Part shown: piece by piece, positions 1-5,393 of the stretch
How the letters are laid out: every line of letters begins with the position of its first letter
How positions within the stretch are numbered: the stretch's first letter is position 1
Assembly: GCA_011053085.1 (NCBI GenBank)
Contig: DSBE01000245.1
Coordinates: 1 to 8,064, forward strand
Reading direction: 5' to 3'
Source of the DNA: Chloroflexota bacterium
Lineage (GTDB): Bacteria; Chloroflexota; Anaerolineae; Anaerolineales; Anaerolineaceae
Length of the DNA: 8,064 nucleotides
The notes under the pieces: model-generated
What the model was told of the DNA's origin: nothing
Seen by the model: only the letters and a program-made list of their open reading frames with translations
Database searches by the model: none
Program-made: the position numbers and the translations under genes

Positions 1-543
1 GTCAAGCCCCTCCAACGGCAGCGAACAGCCCGAATCGATGGTAATCGCCAGCACGCCATCCACCCGCGGGTAGGCGGCAAGCATCTGCGGGGTGAACTGC
101 TGCTGCACGGCCCGCACCAAGGGATTGACACAGTTCACCGCCGAGACCACGGCGATGTAATTGCGGGTGCCGACCCGGCCGTCAGGGCGTTCATAGCCCC
201 AAAAGTGATCCGGCATTTGTGTTATGGCTTGCACGTCCTGCGTTGACACCTGCGTCACAGCAAAGTCACGGGAAAAATCCTGGATGCCGAGGTTGTGAGA
301 ATGCACCCACCCCCCGGGTTGGATATCTTCCAGCGCGCTCCCGATGGGAAACCCGTAGCGGATGACCGCTGCACCAGCCTCAATAACCGTCAAAGCCACC
401 TTATGCCCGACAGGAATCCGCTCGCGTACGTCAATGGTTATGTCAGCGATAACAATTCTACCGCCTGGAAACAGTTCCTGCAGCGCCACCGCCACGTTAT
501 CATGGGGATGCAGCCGTATCAATGGATCGAGAATGCCAGCCAT
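1..543 (-). CDS. uxaA: UxaA/GarD-family sugar-acid dehydratase (altronate dehydratase-like), 3' part cut by the window edge
   Basis: The 181 N-terminal residues are visible; the reading frame continues past base 1. Residues 1 to about 90 form a SAF domain, with the HSHN motif at 81-84. A linker follows, then the family's most recognisable block, GYERPDGRVGTRNY, at 116-129, continuing into a beta strand with Cys138 and an SGC motif at 171-173. In this family these mark the start of the catalytic domain that binds iron or another divalent metal. The family dehydrates hexonates such as D-altronate, or hexarates such as galactarate, to 2-keto-3-deoxy acids in the cytoplasm. SAF and catalytic parts are in one chain, as in E. 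coli UxaA, rather than split. The start at 543 is supported by an AAGGAG ribosome site (550-555) six bases upstream. No other sugar-acid gene lies on the visible side, so altronate is only the best-known substrate; galactarate, galactonate or another acid is possible. The family call is firm and the substrate is inferred. Confidence 0.9.
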   Translation of the reverse strand, partial: MAGILDPLIRLHPHDNVAVALQELFPGGRIVIADITIDVRERIPVGHKVALTVIEAGAAVIRYGFPIGSALEDIQPGGWVHSHNLGIQDFSRDFAVTQVSTQDVQAITQMPDHFWGYERPDGRVGTRNYIAVVSAVNCVNPLVRAVQQQFTPQMLAAYPRVDGVLAITIDSGCSLPLEGLD

Positions 544-549
544 ACGTCA

Positions 550-555
550 CTCCTT
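550..555 (-). promoter_or_regulatory. Ribosome binding site of the uxaA-like gene
   Basis: On the minus strand this reads AAGGAG, six bases before the ATG at 543. It is a near-consensus Shine-Dalgarno site and fixes the start codon. A TAGAAT -10-like hexamer lies a little upstream (568-573 on the plus strand), which would give a leader of roughly 18 bases, but I see no convincing -35 at the right spacing. Confidence 0.7.
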
Positions 556-609
556 GGGTATGGCCTAATTCTAACTGGAAACCAAGTTCTTGTGCCGGTC
601 TGTGAAAAT

Positions 610-629
610 AAAAAAACACCGCCAGTGTT
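610..629 (-). terminator. Weak intrinsic terminator-like hairpin facing left
   Basis: Read on the minus strand, AACAC (629-625), a five-base loop TGGCG (624-620) and GTGTT (619-615) form a short stem. The 3' arm runs into seven consecutive T (616-610), and more T follow. The stem is only 5 bp and AT-rich, so it is weak. It sits where leftward transcripts that read through from the gene ending at 1006, antisense to the ygbA-like gene, would otherwise enter the uxaA-like gene. It abuts the -35 box of the rightward promoter at 628-657. Confidence 0.35.
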
Positions 630-657
630 GAAACGGATCGATTTCCTGAAGTACAAT
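628..657 (+). promoter_or_regulatory. Sigma70-type promoter of the ygbA-like gene, predicted leaderless
   Basis: TTGAAA (628-633) and TACAAT (652-657) are separated by 18 bases and match the -35 and -10 consensus well (5 of 6 each). The expected transcription start, about 7 bases after the -10 box, falls on or next to the ATG at 664, and there is no Shine-Dalgarno-like purine tract before that ATG. Both facts point to a leaderless mRNA. The spacer holds the palindrome ATCGAT (637-642). I do not see a recognisable NsrR or FNR operator. Confidence 0.6.
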
Positions 658-663
658 CACCCC

Positions 664-1002
664 ATGAGAAACAACACCCGCTTGAACCGCGAAACGCACA
701 CGGTCTCCGCCATGATCCGCCTGTACTGCCGCCATCAGCATTCCACCTCGTCAGACTTATGCCCGGATTGCCAGTCATTGCAAGCGTACGCGTTGCAGCG
801 ATTAGAGAAATGCCCTTTTCAAGAGGGCAAAACCACCTGCGCACGCTGCCCGGTGCATTGCTATACGCATGACCGCCGCGAAGAGATCAGGCGGGTGATG
901 CGCTTTGCTGGTCCGCGTATGCTGTTTGCCCATCCCTGGCTGACGATCCTGCACCTGTTCGACAGCCTGCGCAAAGAACCCGTCAAGCCGCCACGCCCTT
1001 AA
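664..1002 (+). CDS. ygbA: YgbA-family cysteine-rich protein (nitrous oxide-stimulated promoter family)
   Basis: A 112-residue soluble protein that matches the YgbA_NO family almost throughout: LNRETHTVSAMIRLYC at 7-22, the LCPDC pair (Cys33, Cys36), YALQRLEKCPF at 42-52 with Cys50, the core CARCPVHCY with Cys59, Cys62 and Cys66, and RRVMRFAGPRML at 76-87 followed by PWLTILHL. Seven cysteines plus histidines suggest a bound metal or Fe-S cluster, though I know of no demonstrated activity. In enterobacteria the homologue is induced by nitric oxide through NsrR and linked to nitrosative-stress resistance. The length is typical for the family. The frame stays open upstream to 295, but that stretch is antisense to the uxaA-like gene and unlike the family, so the start is placed at 664, just after the promoter. 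The stop lies 3 bases from the stop of the convergent neighbour. Confidence 0.92.
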   Translation: MRNNTRLNRETHTVSAMIRLYCRHQHSTSSDLCPDCQSLQAYALQRLEKCPFQEGKTTCARCPVHCYTHDRREEIRRVMRFAGPRMLFAHPWLTILHLFDSLRKEPVKPPRP

Positions 1003-1005
1003 GCA

Positions 1006-2376
1006 TCAAGGCAGCCAGCGCGGGCTGAAGAAACCGCTGGCGACCTGCTGCAATTCATCACTATCGCGTTGCCACAACCAGATCTCCGGTTCGCTATCAC
1101 CGCTGCCCGGCTGAAACGCCTGATACAACAATTGCTCACCGGATGGCGACCAGGTCAATTGACTGAATATCCTGGTAAAATCGCTGACAATCAACTGATC
1201 GTTCAACTCGGTCAAATCCACCAGGGTCAACTGGTAGCCGCTGATGCGCAGATTGGGCTGGACCCGAATCACAGCCAGATTTTCGCGCGGGTGGCAGACC
1301 GGCCGGTCCAAATTGCCGAAATCCTCGATAGAAACCGCTTCGCACAAACAGGAGAGTGACCCATCCTCCACGTTCCAGCGCAAAACACCATTGCGGATAC
1401 TCAGTTCATCTGCCAGTGTCGCCGTATATAGATATGAGGAGCCATCTGCCGTCCAACAACCCTCAGAGCCATCCGAGGAAGTCAGCTGGGCGGTTTCAAG
1501 TGTCGGTATTTCGACCAGGAAGATATCATCTTTCACCACATAACTGATCCATTGTCCATCCGGCGACCAGCGCGGCTGGGTGGCATTGTCTGCCTGCACC
1601 TCCGTTGCCAACTGTTCAGTTCCCCTGTGCAGCCCTTTCATCCACACATTTCCGCCTCCATCAGCGGAAGCATTGCTGGAACGCACATATACCAAAACCA
1701 TGCCATCCGGCGACCAGGCCGGGGAATGGCAACGCTCCTCGCCGCATGCCACCTCCACGCGCAGGTCAGAGCCATTGCGTGTTGCCAGCCACAGGTCAAC
1801 CCCGCCGAAGTCATTTTCCACCGCCAGCGCCAGTTGTTCCCCGTCTGGTGATGGTTCGAACGCTTGAATCTTACCGCCAGTCTGCGTCAATGACACGGAC
1901 ACACCGTCTTCATCCAACACAAACACCTCGTATCCCGCTCTGCTTTCCCCCAATACGGCGATCTCTGGCGCACGCACCTCGATGTCCCACCTCTGCGTCC
2001 GGCGCAGCCGTTCACCCGACGATCCAAGTTGACCTTTTTCCAGCAAGAAGGTCACCGTCGATCCGGGCACCAGCGGCGTTGAAGCCAGCCAGCGCACATT
2101 CTGCTGATCTTCAATTACCCAGTCCCCCGTATCCGCCCCTTCCACGCTAACCAACGCCGTAAACTGTTTGGCATCATAAGGTTTAGAGAAAGAGAAAACC
2201 ACGCCCCCCATCACCCCCATCTGGCGACAGTCGTCGCTGTTCGTGCAGGCAACCTCAACCTGTAGCCGCAACACAAACATAATCAGTCCACTGGCGATTA
2301 TAACCATGCCAAACAGAACAGAAATGAGAAGCCAAATGGTGGTTTTGCTCGATAAATTCTTCATCAGAAAAACCAT
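1006..2376 (-). CDS. Membrane-anchored Ig-like (Big_5) and PD40/TolB-type beta-propeller protein
   Basis: 456 residues. A short basic N-terminus and one hydrophobic helix (about 13-38) anchor the protein; there is no lipobox, so it is probably a single-pass protein with the rest outside the membrane. Residues about 55-134 look like a Big_5/SbsA-type Ig-like domain (VVFSFSKPYD at 59-68, then alternating strands). From about 140 to the end there are PD40 repeats typical of TolB-like propellers: SPDG at 176, 222 and 271, TADG at 309, a degenerate unit near 361 (CHPRENLAVI), and SPSG at 410. The closing SPRWLP at the C-terminus probably completes the ring. No catalytic domain is visible, so it may bind peptides, proteins or glycans. 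The start could also be Met5 (base 2364), which better fits the candidate promoter; neither start has a strong ribosome site. The gene is transcribed away from the ABC operon and converges on the ygbA-like gene. Fold is confident, function unknown. Confidence 0.85.
   Translation of the reverse strand: MVFLMKNLSSKTTIWLLISVLFGMVIIASGLIMFVLRLQVEVACTNSDDCRQMGVMGGVVFSFSKPYDAKQFTALVSVEGADTGDWVIEDQQNVRWLASTPLVPGSTVTFLLEKGQLGSSGERLRRTQRWDIEVRAPEIAVLGESRAGYEVFVLDEDGVSVSLTQTGGKIQAFEPSPDGEQLALAVENDFGGVDLWLATRNGSDLRVEVACGEERCHSPAWSPDGMVLVYVRSSNASADGGGNVWMKGLHRGTEQLATEVQADNATQPRWSPDGQWISYVVKDDIFLVEIPTLETAQLTSSDGSEGCWTADGSSYLYTATLADELSIRNGVLRWNVEDGSLSCLCEAVSIEDFGNLDRPVCHPRENLAVIRVQPNLRISGYQLTLVDLTELNDQLIVSDFTRIFSQLTWSPSGEQLLYQAFQPGSGDSEPEIWLWQRDSDELQQVASGFFSPRWLP
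1556..1717 (-). repeat. Exact 15-base repeat from two propeller blades
   Basis: The 15-base word CCATCCGGCGACCAG occurs at 1556-1570 and again at 1703-1717, 147 bases (49 codons) apart. A related word lies at 1141-1153. On the coding strand they encode the W-S-P-D-G turn of successive PD40 blades. This is internal protein repetition, not a mobile or regulatory repeat. Confidence 0.75.
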
Positions 2377-2404
2377 CGTACTTCATCCGCCATATGATTG
2401 TCAA
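2375..2404 (-). promoter_or_regulatory. Candidate promoter of the propeller gene
   Basis: On the minus strand a perfect TTGACA (2404-2399) is followed after 18 bases by TACGAT (2380-2375), a 4-of-6 match to the -10 box. It overlaps the ATG at 2376 and would start transcription only a few bases before the in-frame ATG at 2364. If it is the real promoter, translation begins at 2364 from a nearly leaderless mRNA. The weak -10 makes this tentative. Confidence 0.3.
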
Positions 2405-2510
2405 GCACCAGACATGCCGATCAAACGCCCAAAATCCCATGATTGACCAACAAAGGTTTACCTACCTTCACCAAAATACACATCTCTCAACTACCAGCTG
2501 ATTAACCCCA

Positions 2511-2532
2511 TGTTATAATTCAGCCGCAGGAG
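2511..2532 (+). promoter_or_regulatory. Extended -10 promoter and ribosome site of the ABC operon
   Basis: TGTTATAAT at 2511-2519 is a perfect extended -10 (TG, one base, TATAAT). The -35 position (about 2491-2496) has no good match, which extended -10 promoters tolerate. Transcription would start near 2526. AGGAG at 2528-2532 is a good Shine-Dalgarno core, but it lies 14 bases before the ATG at 2547, longer than usual. The rest of the 170-base intergenic region shows no riboswitch consensus or large inverted repeat that I can recognise. Confidence 0.6.
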
Positions 2533-2546
2533 ACAACCAGACCATC

Positions 2547-3314
2547 ATGATTTTTGCGTGCAACGACCTCTCGCTCGTATTTTCCAATCCACGCACCACG
2601 GAAGCACTCGCCAACGTGTCCTTCACCGTTGAGCAGAACGAATTTGTGTGCATCGTCGGGCCCAGTGGTTGCGGCAAGACCACCCTTCTGCGCATCATCG
2701 CCGGCCTGCTGCCGCCCTCGCGCGGCGAAATTGTATTTTCCGGCAATGACGACTGTCAACGACCGGCAACCGCCATGGTGTTTCAGCAGCAGGGACTGTT
2801 CCCCTGGATGACGGTGGTCGACAATGTCGCTTTCGGCCTCGAAACCCGCGGTGTGCCCAAAAAAGAACGCACTTCGCTGGCAGCTGACTTCCTCAGCCGC
2901 GTTGGGTTGGGCGGATTTCTCTCCGCCTTCCCCTACGAACTCTCCGGCGGGATGCGCCAGCGTGTTGCCATCTTGCGCGCCTTTCTCACCGACCCGCATG
3001 TGCTCCTGATGGATGAACCGTTCGGCGCCCTTGACGCACAAACCCGCATTCTCATGCAGCAGGAATTGCTCACCACCTGGCGCGATAACCCCAAAACCGT
3101 CATCTACATCACCCATGACATCGAAGAAGCCATTCTGCTGGGTGACCGCATATTGGTGATGAGCGGCCGTCCGGGTACCATTCAAGCAGACATACTCATC
3201 GACCTGCCCCGCCCGCGCACGCTGAGCTTCCGCCAGCACCCGCAATTTGACGCCATCTACCAGCAGGTCTGGCAGATCATTGAAAGCGAAGTGCGCGAAG
3301 GGATCACGCGCTGA
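2547..3314 (+). CDS. ABC transporter ATP-binding protein, nitrate/sulfonate/taurine class (SsuB/TauB/ThiZ-like)
   Basis: 255 residues, the normal length for the class, with all nucleotide-binding motifs intact: Walker A GPSGCGKTT at 38-46, Q-loop Gln80 in VFQQQGLFPW (78-87), signature LSGGM at 132-136, Walker B VLLMDEP at 152-158, D-loop GALD at 160-163 and switch His190 in THDIEEA. The spacing and the FPWMTVVDNV stretch after the Q-loop are typical of ATPases that drive import of nitrate, alkanesulfonates, taurine or the thiamine precursor HMP. It would power the permease encoded immediately downstream, from the cytoplasmic face of the membrane. Its TGA overlaps the ATG of the permease (TGATG), implying translational coupling. 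Substrate cannot be read from the ATPase, and no binding protein is adjacent. Confidence 0.93.
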   Translation: MIFACNDLSLVFSNPRTTEALANVSFTVEQNEFVCIVGPSGCGKTTLLRIIAGLLPPSRGEIVFSGNDDCQRPATAMVFQQQGLFPWMTVVDNVAFGLETRGVPKKERTSLAADFLSRVGLGGFLSAFPYELSGGMRQRVAILRAFLTDPHVLLMDEPFGALDAQTRILMQQELLTTWRDNPKTVIYITHDIEEAILLGDRILVMSGRPGTIQADILIDLPRPRTLSFRQHPQFDAIYQQVWQIIESEVREGITR

Positions 3315-4126
3315 TGGCCAGAAAAAAGAACAAAGCCAATGGCAGTGCCAACCATTTCTCTTATGGCACCCTGATCCTGGTGGTTGGTTTCCTGCTGCTG
3401 TGGGAAGCCGGTTCACGGTTGGGACTGATCTCGCGTATGTTCTTCCCGCCTCCTTCCACCATTCTGCAAACCCTCTACCGCCTGATCGCCAACGGCAGGG
3501 TCATTGACAGCGCCCGCGCTACCCTCAACCGCCTTGTGTTGGGGTCGTTGCTGGGTATCACCCCCGGCATCTTGTTGGGTGTGCTGATGGGCTGGTCACG
3601 CCGCCTGCGTGCTTTGTTTGACCCCCTGATTGCCGCCACCCACCCTATCCCCAAAATCTCCATTTTCCCGCTGATCCTGATCATCTTCGGCATCGGCGAA
3701 ATTTCTATTGTGATCGTGATCGCCATTTCCGCTTTTTTCCCCGCCCTGGTCACCAGTATGACCGGCGTGGCGCAGTTGGATCAGGTCTATTTCGAAGTCG
3801 CCAAAAATTATGGCGCCAGCCGCTGGAAAACTTTTTCCCGCATCCTGCTGCCCGGCAGCCTGCCCTCCATTCTCAGCGGTGTGCGCCTTGGCCTTACCAC
3901 CGCCCTGCTGCTGACCATCGCCGTGGAACTACTCTCCGCCAAACAAGGACTGGGCGTCATGATCTGGTTCTCCTGGCAGACCCTGCGCGTGGAAGAATTA
4001 TTCGCCACCCTGATCGTGGTAGCATTGCTGGGCATTGTCATCAACAGCGGGTTGCGAGTTCTGTTTGCCCGTCTGGCACCCTGGAGCCCTGAACATACAG
4101 GCCAAACATCTACCGCCATCAAATGA
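3314..4126 (+). CDS. ABC transporter permease, nitrate/sulfonate/taurine class (SsuC/TauC/ThiX-like)
   Basis: 270 residues, of usual length for the binding-protein-dependent permease family (BPD_transp_1). A basic N-terminus (MARKKNK) precedes a first helix at about 18-35; the conserved FFPPPSTIL stretch (43-51) follows, as in SsuC/TauC homologues. Further hydrophobic segments lie near 72-93, 115-145, 185-207 and 230-250, consistent with about six helices. The cytoplasmic coupling (EAA) loop is clear: EVAKNYGASRWKTFSRILLP at 161-180, with the conserved G at 167. It would form a homodimeric channel with two copies of the ATPase. It starts inside the stop codon of the ATPase gene and ends 13 bases from the end of a convergent glycosyltransferase gene, with no terminator between them. 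The transported compound is unknown. Confidence 0.92.
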   Translation: MARKKNKANGSANHFSYGTLILVVGFLLLWEAGSRLGLISRMFFPPPSTILQTLYRLIANGRVIDSARATLNRLVLGSLLGITPGILLGVLMGWSRRLRALFDPLIAATHPIPKISIFPLILIIFGIGEISIVIVIAISAFFPALVTSMTGVAQLDQVYFEVAKNYGASRWKTFSRILLPGSLPSILSGVRLGLTTALLLTIAVELLSAKQGLGVMIWFSWQTLRVEELFATLIVVALLGIVINSGLRVLFARLAPWSPEHTGQTSTAIK

Positions 4127-4139
4127 CAATCACCGCACC

Positions 4140-5300
4140 CTACCGCAGATTTTGATCGCCCGGCGCAGGCTCGATACCTTCCTGTCCCCCAAACGGCGCC
4201 AGATACACCGCCATGCTTTGTGCAATGATGTTGTCTGCTGAAAAACTTCTACGCACCATCTCACGCCCGGCTGCCCCCATCTGGCGCCGCAAAGAAGGAT
4301 CGGCTGCCAGCTGGCGGATGGCGTTTGCCAGTGCTTCAGCGTCATCCTGCGGCACCAGGCAGCCATTCACCCCATCACGTACAATATCGCGGCAGCCGCG
4401 GTTATCTGCAGCGATCACCGCACGGCCATGGGCAGCTGCTTCAATTAACGTACGCGGCACTCCTTCTCCATACAGCGAAGGCATACAGACAATATCAGCC
4501 TGTGCATACACCTGGTCCATATCATCGCGCCAGCCCCACCATGCCAGCACACCATCTTGCTCCCACTGTTTCACCTGTGCTTCTGCAATGGCTGTACGGT
4601 CGTTATGCGGGATCTGGCCGACCAGCACCATTTCCACCGGCACTTGCTTCGCTTTAAGCAACCGCGCTGCTTCGGCAAACACCCGCACACCCTTGGTCCA
4701 CACCAGCCTGCCCGGCAGGATTACCCGCACCTTTGCATTTTCAGCAGGCGGCGCGGTTGTTTCCGGCATTTCGACACCGGAGCCGCGCACCAGATGAGTC
4801 TGCGCTGCCTTGACAATACCCCTGCTAATGAACAGCTCACGGTCCTCCACATTTTGAAAGATGACGGTTGTGTTGCGCAGCACACGCTTGTAGGCCAGCA
4901 TCACCACACCCCGCAGCATACGGTAATGGAGATGAGGATGGGTAAAGAGCAACCCAAGCCCGGTGATAGTATTGACAATGTGTTTCACACCACATACATG
5001 GGCGGCAATTGAACCATAGAGCACGCATTTAACCGTGAAATGGCTGACGATATCCGGTTTTTCTGCTCGATAGATCCGCCAAATCTGCCATAGTGTCCAC
5101 ACATCCACCAAAGGGTTCAATCCATGCTGCTGCAGCAGGAGATTGCGCCAGTGGAAACCTTGCGCCTGGATGTGATCTGTAAAACGGTCTTTGGGCGCCA
5201 CTGCCACCAGGGTATGCCCAAGATCGCCCAGCGCTTTCATCAAGGGCAGGCGGAAGTTGTACAAATTCCAACTGGTGTTGGCGAAAAACAGAATTTTCAT
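4140..5300 (-). CDS. GT4 glycosyltransferase, PglA/WbnH-like
   Basis: 386 residues with the two-Rossmann GT-B architecture. The N-terminal half (MKILFFANTSWNLYNFRLPL, 1-20) lacks the glycine-rich YGGAE turn of many GT4 enzymes. It carries the HFTVKCVLYGSIAA and NTITGLGLLF stretches (87-100, 110-119) seen in enzymes that add a hexose or N-acetylhexosamine to lipid-linked sugars, such as PglA or WbnH. The C-terminal half has the nucleotide-sugar site: GRLVWTKG (197-204), then GEGVPRTLIEAAA (278-290) with the EX7E pair Glu279 and Glu287. No signal peptide is visible, so it should act at the inner face of the membrane. It is the last gene of the leftward glycan cluster, 93 bases after its neighbour, and a candidate promoter in that gap may let it be expressed separately. 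Family is certain; acceptor and sugar are inferred weakly. Confidence 0.9.
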   Translation of the reverse strand: MKILFFANTSWNLYNFRLPLMKALGDLGHTLVAVAPKDRFTDHIQAQGFHWRNLLLQQHGLNPLVDVWTLWQIWRIYRAEKPDIVSHFTVKCVLYGSIAAHVCGVKHIVNTITGLGLLFTHPHLHYRMLRGVVMLAYKRVLRNTTVIFQNVEDRELFISRGIVKAAQTHLVRGSGVEMPETTAPPAENAKVRVILPGRLVWTKGVRVFAEAARLLKAKQVPVEMVLVGQIPHNDRTAIAEAQVKQWEQDGVLAWWGWRDDMDQVYAQADIVCMPSLYGEGVPRTLIEAAAHGRAVIAADNRGCRDIVRDGVNGCLVPQDDAEALANAIRQLAADPSLRRQMGAAGREMVRRSFSADNIIAQSMAVYLAPFGGQEGIEPAPGDQNLR

Positions 5301-5346
5301 GAACCTATCGGTCTCATTCTTACTGGCAATTCATCCAGTCAAGGCT

Positions 5347-5375
5347 ATTGTAACTGATTCAACAAGCCTGACCAA
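5347..5375 (-). promoter_or_regulatory. Candidate internal promoter before the last glycosyltransferase gene
   Basis: On the minus strand TTGGTC (5375-5370) and TACAAT (5352-5347) are 17 bases apart. The -10 is a 5-of-6 match and the -35 a 3-of-6 match. Transcription would begin near 5340, about 40 bases before the ATG at 5300. No strong ribosome site precedes that ATG. The palindrome at 5377-5391 lies directly upstream of the -35. Confidence 0.35.
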
Positions 5376-5376
5376 T

Positions 5377-5391
5377 GGGAAAACTTTTCCC
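5377..5391. repeat. Perfect 15-base palindrome GGGAAAACTTTTCCC
   Basis: Seven-base arms (GGGAAAA and TTTTCCC) surround a central C. It begins 3 bases after the stop codon of the preceding gene (5396-5394 on the minus strand) and ends next to the candidate -35 box. Flanking AA and TT extend the symmetry beyond one mismatched pair. As RNA it could only form a strained hairpin and is not followed by a T-run, so a protein-binding operator is at least as likely as a terminator. Confidence 0.5.
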
Positions 5392-5393
5392 GT

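Noticed and set aside
295..663. Upstream open extension of the ygbA-like frame, which would give a 235-residue protein
   Set aside because: It is in register with and antisense to the codons of the uxaA-like gene, has no family similarity, and lies upstream of the promoter and of the conserved N-terminus that begins near 664.
1605..2150. 181-residue plus-strand frame inside the propeller gene
   Set aside because: Low-complexity, Pro/Arg/Ser-rich translation antisense to a clear PD40 gene; no ribosome site or family resemblance.
2377..2546. Possible riboswitch or leader RNA before the ABC operon (for example a TPP element, given the ThiXZ-like class)
   Set aside because: The predicted transcript starts near 2526, leaving only about 20 bases of leader, and no conserved riboswitch core or large stem is visible in the region.
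2520..3416. 298-residue open frame on the minus strand over the ABC ATPase gene
   Set aside because: The plus strand carries a complete ABC ATPase with every motif intact. The opposite frame resembles no family I recognise and is an antisense shadow of GC-biased codons.
5377..5391. Palindrome read as an intrinsic terminator of the upstream glycosyltransferase genes
   Set aside because: The arms are separated by a single base, so the RNA hairpin would be strained, the stem is AT-rich toward the loop, and no T-run follows on either strand. Kept as a repeat/operator candidate instead.
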